Under the pieces are notes generated by a model that was given only the letters and a program-made list of their open reading frames with translations, searched no databases and had not been told where the DNA came from. A stretch of 23,726 nt of DNA, taken from contig NW_014013122.1 of the NCBI RefSeq assembly GCF_000611645.1, positions 1 through 23,726 of the forward strand. Reading direction: 5' to 3'. Every line of letters starts with the position of its first letter. Position 1 is the stretch's first letter. Below, piece by piece: positions 1 through 8,298 of this stretch. Source of the DNA: Monoraphidium neglectum (lineage: Eukaryota > Chlorophyta > Chlorophyceae > Sphaeropleales > Selenastraceae). The translations under genes and the position numbers were made by a program.

Positions 1-3000
1 GGTTGACCAGGCACCTGCGGGAGCCGTCGGGCGGAAGCAGGCGAGGCGTGTGCTCTACGCAGCTCGGCGAGATGCGGCCTCCGCTGCCCCCGCGACGCGC
101 CGAGCTGCCGCCGCGACGCAAACACGGCCAAGGCGAGCGGCGCCGCCCCCAAACCGACGCCCTGACGCACCTGCAGGCAGCGGCCGTAGCCGCGAGGGCG
201 CGCCCTCCGTCGTGCGAATGCGAGCTTTGACCACGCGCGTGTGCGGCCGCCGCAGCGTTGGCGTCAAACGCTGCCGCCCCGCATCCCAGCTGGCCCCGCC
301 CCCTGACCCCTCCACCTGTGCTCGATGACCAAGCCGGGCAGCTCGTGCAGCGGCGCCAGCTGGCGGAGCGCCGGCTCGTCGGTCGGGGCGTGCGTCTTGG
401 CCGCGCCGCGGGCGCCTTGGCGGGGGGCGTGGGGGCGAGGTGCGCGCGAGGGCGGCGATGGTTGTATCAACTTAGAGAAGCCGCATGGAGGAAAAACCAT
501 GGTTCTGGGGGGTCCTCGCTTTGTCGGTGCGCGTGAAAGCTGGGGCCAGGGCGGCCACAGGCAGGCACTGCAGCAGAGCAGGGGACGCTCCCACGAGGCA
601 CACGGCGCAGACCGCCCGAGCGCGCGCGGTGGGCGGGCGCAGGGGCTTGCGATCGACACAACACAGCGGACGCGCATGGGGCGGTGTCCGCTGGCACGGG
701 CAAGTCTGCTGTGATCTTGTGAACAAGAGCCTGTTGGGCGCGCACCTGTGTTGGCCGGCAGGGGCAGGCGCAGGTCTTCGTACAAGACTGCCGCCAGCTG
801 GCCGGCGGACGCGATGTTGAAGGGGCGCCCTGCCAGCGCCTCGGCGCGCGCTGTGGGGGAGAGGACAGTGAGGGTGTGGAAGGATCTGTAAAGAGTGTGT
901 CAGTGAATACAAGTGTGTGTGTGTGTGTGCGTTCGTGCGTGTGCGTGTGTGCGTGTGCATGTGTTTGCATGCGTATGTGTATGTGTGAGGTGGGGAAGAG
1001 CATGTGTAATTGTGCGTGAGGCAAGCGAGGCGGCCGGAGGGAAGACGTTGCGGCTCCCCACTCTGGGCATCTCACGCAGTCTCGTCCCTGCTCGATGTGC
1101 CATACGCATCCCCAAGCAACCCGACCCCAGCGCCGCCCCACCCGCCCACCCTGTATCGCCGCCATCCGCGCCACGATGGCGGGCCGGTGGCCGGCCAGGA
1201 CTGAGGGGCAGCAGCCGACGCCAGCAAGCTCCATTTTCGCCAGGACTCCCGCCATCTGCCATTTAAAAAGAGGGGTGCTCGCATGAGGTTGCTTTGGTGA
1301 TCAACCGGCTTTGAGTAGTGTTTTAATGTCGCTGGACTCTTGCTGAAAGGTGGCCACTCATGTGGCAAGATGCCGGGGGTCGAGGCAGGGGTGGAACGGG
1401 GAGCCGAGCCGCTGCGGAGAAGGGCGACTTTCCAAGACACGGGGCGGGAGGGCCCCCCGCCGCGGCACGCACCTTGGTCTCCAGCCGGATGGCGGCCGCC
1501 GACACCCGTCCCCTCAGCCGCGCCGGCAGCGCGTCGGCCAGCCGCGCTGCGGCCGCCATCTGGCGGCACATCGCGCGCAGCGGCGCCGCGTCCTCGTCCG
1601 CCGCCGCCCCGTCCTGCGATCGACGGCGCCGGTGTGGCAGGGGCGAGGGGTCCCAACGAGAGAGCTCGAGGTTGAGCGCCTCTGCTGCCAGCGACCAGAC
1701 GGCCAGCACTGGCGGCACCGGGCTGCCCAGGCCGGGCGAGTCATCGGGAAGCTGCCCAAGCCGCCCCTTCGTTCAAGGTCGTAGGCAAGCCCCGGCGTGC
1801 GCTCGTTCCTCCCAATCCCCCCAGTATCCCAGGCGCCGCCCGCGTCAGCGGTGTGACGGGATATGGATGTTAAGTAGCGTGCGGACTCGACCCACACACC
1901 TGCTGCTGCTGCCCCGGCGGCGCCGCTGCTGCCGCCTGCAGGCCATATTTGGTGAGCAGAAGATCCAGCTGGTAGGACCCAGACTGCGAGGGTGGTTCAG
2001 GAGCCACGGAGGGCGAGGAAGGTGGGCCTGGCCGCATCCATTGGCAGCGCACTCACCCAAAGGCATGTGTGGGGGGCAGGCAGGCAGCCACGTCTGGGTG
2101 CTAAGGGGGCCGAAGGCTTTGCACATGCGCGCAGCAACCTTGAGACCATGGGTTGACCAGATCAAAAAGGGCGCGCCTGATGCGCGGTCCATCTGAAACA
2201 GGCTGCACATGCGCACGCATGCAGGCGCACGTAACCGCATGCAGGCATACCCACGTACATGCAGGCACATGCACACATACACGCGCACACAGACACAGAT
2301 ACACACATCCCGCCCCCCTCCCCCAGCTCATACACACACATGAATGTACATGCACATGTACACAATGTGAGTGTCGCACATGCCCCCACATGTCCCCATG
2401 CCCCCTCTGCGTAAACGCAGCAACCCACCTGCTGAGGGTCCACCATCCAACCCTGCGGCCGCGTAGTGCGCCCAGCGCGGCAGATCGTTTGCAGCAGGCA
2501 ATAGGTGTGCTTGGCGCAATGTGCTCGCTTGCGGATCATGCGCTGGGACTCATTGCTGACCATTGCAACACACATGAAGGGTTGTCAAAGAACGGCCTGC
2601 CCAGGGACTCACCAGCACGAGAGGGTCCACCAGTGTGAGGTCAGCCGCCGCCGGCAGCTGCAGCCCCAGCCCCGCAAGCGCGACCAGCGCCGCCTTGGCG
2701 TCGCAGCACACGCACGGCGCGCCGCGCCCGCAGCCCGTGAGCGCCAGCCGCAGCGCGGCGAGCGCCGGGGCCGCGAGCGCCGCGCGGGCGCCGTCGGGCG
2801 CGGTTCGCAGGACGTAGCAGCTGCCGCCACCGGCGCCAGCGCCCTCGCCGGCGCTGCTGGCGGCAGCCCTGGATTGCGGCTGGGCTTGTCCTTCACCGTG
2901 CCATGGCGGCGGCCGCGGCGGCGGAGCTGGTGATGCAGCTGCGGCCGACCGGGCGCTTTGGTTGTCGTCAGCGAGCGGCATGAGGGCCACCCCAGCCACC

Positions 3001-4213
3001 CAGCTGAAGCACCCGGCTGGCAGCCCGCCGGACGCCGCGCCTGCCGCCCCGCCGTCGTCGTCCGCCGCCGCAACCGCAGCCGGCCCGCCGCGGGCCGCCT
3101 TCCGCAGCTCTTTGAGCTGCGCCTTGCTGAGGCCCTGGGAGGCGGGGTAGTAGAACCTCGCCGGCCCGCCGCCCTCCGCGGCTGCAGGGGCGTCCGCCGC
3201 CATCAGCAGCTCCAGGACCCAGCCCCGCGCGCCGCGCACGCACGACTGCAACGCCGCCCAGGCGGCGGGCGCGGCGGCGTCGAGCGCGCGGGGCGCCGCG
3301 GCGGCGCCGCCCTGGGCGGCGGCTGACTCCTGTTTGAGAAGGTCAAGCACCGTCAGTGCCGCCGGTGGCAGCTGCTTCTGCGCCTTTGCGGCACGGCCGC
3401 TCCGGCCGCCGCCTGCGGCTGAGCCCGAGGCGCGCCTCTTCGCGCCACCACCGCCGCCGCCGCCGCCGCCGCTTCGCGCTGCGCCGCCGCTGCCCGCGCC
3501 GCCGCCGCGCGCAGCTCCCCCGCTGGCAGCCGCTGCCGCACGTGCAGATGGTGCCACGGCCTCCTGCCACTGCGGGTTCTGAAAATCGTCGTCATCATCC
3601 TTAGAACCGTTGGCCCCTGCGCCCTCCCGCTGCGCCTGCTGGCCGCCCTGGCTTGGCAGCGTCCCCTCGCCTTCCCTCTGGACCCCCGCATGCCGCTGCC
3701 CCTCCTCTCCCTGCCGCTTGGCCTGTTGGTGGTGGCGCGCCAGCGTGTCCCCAATGGTCGCCTGCTTGAGCTTCGGGGCGCGCGCCGCCGCGGCCTCGCC
3801 GGCCGGGTGCTTGACAAGCTCGAATGTGATGTTGATGCCAGGGCCACCGGCCCCTGCGCCGCGGCTCTTCTGCGGCTGACGCTCGCTCGCGCCCGCGCCA
3901 CGCCCCTTGGCGCCGTGGGGCCTCTGCTGTTGCTGGCCCCGGCCGGCGGGCGTGCCGCCGGCGGCGGCGGGCACCTTGCGCGCGCCCTGTGGGCGGGTGT
4001 TGGCCGCGGGGCGACTGGCAGCAGACGCCGCCGCGCCCCAGCCGGACCCAGTCTCTCGGGGGTTGCGCGCCACAGGCTTGTTTGGGGCGGGGCCCCAGCT
4101 TGCTGAGGCCGACGGCCATGTTGCGTGGCTGTGCTGGGCAAGTGCAGGGGGCTGTTGCTGCTGCTGAATTGGCTGCTGTTGTTGCTGCTGGTGCTGCCGT
4201 TGCTGCTGCTGGG

Positions 4214-4273
<60 letters not shown>

Positions 4274-4409
4274 GCTGCTGCTGCTGCTGCAGGTTGTCGT
4301 GGGGCAACAGCAGAGCCCGATCCCACTCCTGCTCGTGCTTTTGGTGTTGCCTCTCCTGCCGGTGTCGAAGGTACTGCTGCTGCTCTGTTAGCTCTGACTG
4401 GTAGCGCCA

Positions 4410-4460
<51 letters not shown>

Positions 4461-4713
4461 ACGCTGCTGTGCCTGACTCTGCTCAGGATCCAGGTGTTGC
4501 GCCCCATGCTCCTGTCGCTGCCTTTGCTGCTGTTGTTGCTTTGACGGCTGCCAATCAGCAGGTGCCCTTTGCATCAGCCATGGCACAGACGCGAGGGCCG
4601 ACTGAGGTGCGAGGCTGTGATTTTGGCGGCGCTGCAGGCGGCCTGGTACTTGCCAGCCCTGCTGATGGGCTTGCGGTCCGCCTTGGTCCCATGCCTGCCA
4701 GCTTGGCCCCGAG

Positions 4714-4763
<50 letters not shown>

Positions 4764-4862
4764 GTGCTGTTGATGCTCCTGCTGCGGTCCACCATTCTCA
4801 AGGCTCACTGGCTGAGCCCCCTCATGTGGCCGCCAGTGCATCCACACGGCTTGCTCAGGTGC

Positions 4863-4900
<38 letters not shown>

Positions 4901-5363
4901 CTTGCACCTGCGTCCGCTGCTGCTGCGCTGGTAGCCGCTGCTGTTGCTGCTGCTGCCATTGCTGCCGTGCCCGAAATGAGCTGCTGGCATCAAAAAAGCC
5001 CTGGCCATGCACAGGGCTGGCGCCTCGGCCGGATCGCCCTGGCACCAAAAATGACCCGTCGCCGCCACCAGCGCCCATGCCAGCGCCACAGACAAAGGTG
5101 AGCGGCTGCTCACCCCCTTGCAAGCTGCCACAGCCGTGCAGCTGCCATGCGCTGGCGTTCGCGCCAACCGCGGTGCGCTCCACTGTCCGAGCAGACGTGG
5201 TGCTCGATGGCGTTGCGCCCCATGTGCGCTGTTGCAGCGGCGCGGCGTGCGAGCCGACACCACCGGGATGATCATCCAGGAAAGCCGCCCACTTGCCCCC
5301 ACTATCCCCCTGCGAGCGTGGCGCAGCACAGCATGGCTGGGTGCGAATGCACTGCGAGCGCAT
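1..5363 (-). CDS. A-family DNA polymerase, POLQ/POLN (theta-like) type, 5' part only
   Basis: Exons read on the minus strand: 5363-2613, 2452-2429, 1983-1900, 1751-1473, 1255-1150, 850-746, 415-316. At least one more exon should end near 171 (donor at 170), but its acceptor is unresolved. Phases agree at every junction. Residues about 130-410 are glutamine-rich. About 670-917 is an exonuclease-like fold ending in VDPLVL, continued by GWMVDPQQ and then YQLDLLLTKYGLQ. The polymerase entry blocks follow: LETK-MAGVLAKMELAGV, AGRPFNIASAGQLAAVLYED and LAPLHELPGLVIEHR. These match the thumb-side part of Pol theta/nu and bacterial Pol I; the spacing and the LHxLPGLxxEHR block favour Pol theta/nu, which act in end joining and lesion tolerance. 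The catalytic Asp/Glu of a working 3'-5' exonuclease are not visible. The first ATG of the long frame is at 5363; the frame extends further upstream without ATG, and an acceptor-like site at 5309 leaves room for earlier exons. No helicase motifs are seen upstream. Palm motifs lie outside the window. Confidence 0.82.
911..990. repeat. TG-rich dinucleotide tract in a polymerase intron
   Basis: Imperfect TG/CG alternating purine-pyrimidine repeat on the plus strand. It lies inside the intron at 1149-851, so it reads CA-rich in the pre-mRNA. It may be length-variable and could adopt Z-DNA. Confidence 0.9.
2205..2395. repeat. CA-rich dinucleotide tract in a polymerase intron
   Basis: Imperfect CA repeat interspersed with CATGCA elements on the plus strand. 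It lies inside the 445-nt intron at 2428-1984, so it reads UG-rich in the pre-mRNA, complementary to the tract at 911-990. Confidence 0.88.
2429..2452 (-). other. 24-nt microexon of the theta-like polymerase gene
   Basis: This exon encodes GWMVDPQQ. It is preceded by GCGGCCGCAG and followed by the donor GTGGGT. It joins in phase 0 to ...VDPLVL upstream and SGSYQLDLL downstream. The combined DPLVLGWMVDPQQ matches the DPxxxxWLLDP block that closes the exonuclease-like domain in Pol theta/nu. Without it that block would be missing, so the exon is inferred from both splice signals and family conservation. Confidence 0.75.
4224..4271 (-). repeat. (CAG)16 tract, polyglutamine coding
   Basis: Sixteen uninterrupted CTG units on the plus strand read as CAG (Gln) in the polymerase first exon. 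This is the longest pure tract of the glutamine-rich segment at about 4140-4971, which also contains CAA, CGG and CAC interruptions. Confidence 0.97.
4413..4448 (-). repeat. (CAG)12 tract, polyglutamine coding
   Basis: Twelve uninterrupted CTG units on the plus strand, in frame as Gln in the polymerase first exon. Confidence 0.97.
4716..4757 (-). repeat. (CAG)14 tract, polyglutamine coding
   Basis: Fourteen uninterrupted CTG units on the plus strand, in frame as Gln. In the protein it follows a His/Gln mix (HQQHQH). Confidence 0.97.
4866..4898 (-). repeat. (CAG)11 tract, polyglutamine coding
   Basis: Eleven uninterrupted CTG units on the plus strand, in frame as Gln. This is the tract nearest the N-terminus of the polymerase protein. 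Confidence 0.97.
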
Positions 5364-8298
5364 GTACAGTTTGCTTGCCGCATGCAGGCGGGCATGTGCG
5401 CCCCATGCGGAGAGGTGCACGCATGCACAATAAATCAATGTCAAGCAGGGCAGGCGTGACGGTCGCAGGTGCCTAAGCAACCTGCGGCGTGCTGGCTTGG
5501 GCAGGCGGAACGTGCGGTACGTGAATCAAAGGATTGTAGTAGCCCTGCTGCATGCTGTTCACTGCTTAATTAAGAGAACATTGACTGGCGGGGCACGCAG
5601 CCGCGCGTGAGGTCGCGGTGGCGTGACAGCCCACGATCGCATTGAACGGAGGGCGCCGCTGCATTCGACAATAGGTGCGCTGGGCGATGCAGCCGGTTCA
5701 TAAGCGCAGCGTGGGAATGATTTCCTCCCATATTATGCATAAATGACGGCGGCAACGGAGGATGCCGGGGCAGCCCACGCTGATATGCACAGATCGCGCG
5801 CTGCACCCGAGTTTTGTACAATACTGTATCTTGGAACGACGCACTGGTGATTGTCATCATCTGAGCTGCACATGGTCATACCGTGTAATCGAAGACACTG
5901 ACAAATGGGATGAGCAGCTGCTTGTTGTTGGCCTGTCCAGACCTGGTTCACACCTGCGTTGCTCCAGTGCCCCTGGCAAGCGCCACCTGCCCTAAGCGCG
6001 CCAGAACCAGATGCCAACAAAGGGTGAGTTGAGCATGTTGGAATGCGGCCACGCCGGCAAGCCCCGCAAGGGTTGACCATCCTGACTTGCCGAAAGTCAC
6101 TCCCTCGATCAGGGGTAGCGTTGACAAGAGAAATTACTGCATGCCGCCACGCCGTTCGTAGGGAACGCTTTTGAACATTTTACACAAGCTTCATTTGTTA
6201 GGGTGTAACAAAAGTGAGGGGCCAGTTTGCACTGGCAGAGATTCGTCGGCAGTGCTGAGTCATCGAGCGTTGTGAACACTGTCTGGACCGAAGCCAATGG
6301 CCTGCGCGACAACGGTGCGCTGCGCCCGCCACTCGAACCGGTCAGGTGTCACGGCGCAAGGGGTGCCGCAGTGTCTGTGTTGAGAAACGCGCCGTGCGTT
6401 ATGAATGCACGCGCGTTCATCAAGCAAGAGGCACCGCAGGCCAGTGCAGCTGCAGTCGTTCATTCTGATGTGGCATGGCGGCCCATCCCTCGCTGCGATG
6501 TGCTCCTCCGCCGCCGCACAGACGGGTCGGCTAAGAGTGCGCGAAAAGGTGTGTACTTCACATGTGCGTGTATGTGCGTGTGTGGTGGCATGGGTTGCCA
6601 CGCTTTTCGTGATGACACGCAGGGTACCGGCACTGCCATCGCTGCCCAGGGTTGGGATGCGAACGCGTGTGCAGGCCTCAGTGCTGCCCCCCAAAACTTC
6701 AGGAACACCATCATCAGGGAAGTGAGCTCTACGGACGGCTGCTCTGCACGCCACATGACCCGGGAAATGTCGAAAGGCGCAAGCACCGCTGCTGGTGGGC
6801 AGATCAGTTGCGCTTCGCAAACGGGTGGAAGGAGGGAGTCAGGAGTGCGAGGGAGCAAGGAGTGCTCCCTCGGCATGCCGCGAACGGGCAGGACCTTGCC
6901 AGCTTGCCAGCTTGCAGATCCCATAAGTAGTGGGCCATACGCGCCCGCAGCGGGGGCTGGCCCCTAGAGGCGGCTGCTGGAGGCGGCAGCAGCCAAGTAC
7001 ACGAGTGCACGCCCCCCAAAAGCGCACGGACACACACAAAACACCAAGATGCATGGATGGGCGGGCAGGAGTGGCACTTTGATCCCCGGATGCATATGCA
7101 GAAGACGCATCATACGTAGGTGTTTTAAAGCAAGAGAGGCGGAGCAAGGTAGCGGCGGTGCTCCCGGTGCTCTTAGAGGAAGGTAGAAAGGTCAATTGTA
7201 CCCCACCAGCAGTCATTGGTGACGTGCCCCCAGCCCGTGCAGACAGGGATCCTGCAGACGCGCGCCGCTCCCCTGTCGGCCCCTCGGCGAGCCCTGGCAC
7301 GCCGAGCGGCGTCTCCTGCCGCTTGCCAGCCCCGCGGCCCTGAGGAGCGGGCGCGGCGCCAGCCGACACGGCCGGCGCCTGTCGTCGCAAGGGGCCACAT
7401 CGCGAGGGTAGCTCGGCCCCGGTCAAAGGTAAGGGTCAGTCGCCACAAAGCGTGGGCTTTGAAAGTGTGGGTGTCCTTGAGCATTGGGAGCCGCCCGCGG
7501 GCTTGTTGCCTGCGTGAAGACATGCACGCCTGAAGCTAGGCCCAAGAAAACCCCTGTAGTTCAGTGCGGACCCGGGGCCCCATCTGCAGGGGCGCGAGCT
7601 CGCTGCAGAGCGCCAGAGCGTCCCGATTTCCGAAAGCCATGCGTTGGTACGTCATCAGCCCTGCTCTGCCAGCCGTGCCGGCACGCAAGAGACCAGGGCG
7701 CGGGCGACTGGCGGACGCCCCGGCGGCACCAGTGTTGTGTGCAGCGCCATGCGCGAGACCAAACAGCCCCCCTGCAAAGGAAGGGGCTGCAGTGTGGAAG
7801 GGCAGGCGGGGCGCAGAGGTCGGCGCCGTGCTATATGCTGTGCGATGCTGCGTATGCTATGGCGTCATCTGAGCCGCAGGTGACGGATCCCCAAGCACCC
7901 AAACGGCAGCAGTCGAAAGAGACCTGTTGGCCAGCTCAGTGATAAAAGGCCCCCACACCCAGCGCGGCGCGAAACAGACACAGGATCTCTACCAGCGGCT
8001 CATGAGCAGGCCGTCCCACTCTGTTGGTTGTGCGGGCGGCGAGGGCGCCGCACAGCGCGCATGCAGACTCGCAGCGAGCGACAGGCGTCAGAAACAGGCA
8101 CAGTCGCCTCTGTTTTGCGCCACGCCGGCCTTGTGCCGTGCGTGGCAGGAGCGAGCCCCGGTTTTCTCCGCAACCCCTGGACATATCGCCTTGAAAAAGG
8201 CGGGAGTGTATTGCTGGTGCCAGCAGGCGGCACACGAATTCCCCGGCTTGCTATGCAGGTTGTCCCCCCAGAGTGTGCCGCCCAGATCACAGTGCGCC
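5364..8298. other. Intergenic region with no recognised gene
   Basis: This 2.9 kb lies between the 5' end of the polymerase gene and the stop codon of MYB paralogue A; both are on the minus strand. It should hold the 3' UTR of MYB A and the promoter (or undetected first exons) of the polymerase. Open frames of 60-250 codons exist on both strands, but none shows a domain I recognise or a chain of splice-compatible exons. I looked for helicase motifs on the minus strand and saw none. A TTAATTAA palindrome sits near 5566. The first minus-strand TGTAA below the MYB A stop is at 6183-6179, too distant to assign with confidence as its polyadenylation signal. Confidence 0.6.

Noticed and set aside
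171..300. Next polymerase exon
   Set aside because: A donor at 170 looks good, but no acceptor gave both the required phase 2 and a convincing family match, so its borders are not listed.
3989..5101. Plus-strand frame of 370 codons with long Ala/Leu runs
   Set aside because: It is the antisense shadow of the CAG tracts in the minus-strand polymerase exon; repeats read in other frames give Ala or Leu runs.
5364..5480. Extension of the polymerase frame upstream of the ATG at 5363
   Set aside because: The frame begins at a TTG codon, not ATG, and its Cys/His-rich translation looks non-coding, so I used the first ATG and flagged the start as uncertain.
5840..5875. C-box-like ATGATGA on the minus strand as a box C/D snoRNA
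   Set aside because: No D box (CTGA) at a suitable distance and no terminal stem.
6227..6967. Plus-strand frame of 246 codons in the large intergenic region
   Set aside because: No recognisable domain, mixed codon use and no supporting splice neighbours.
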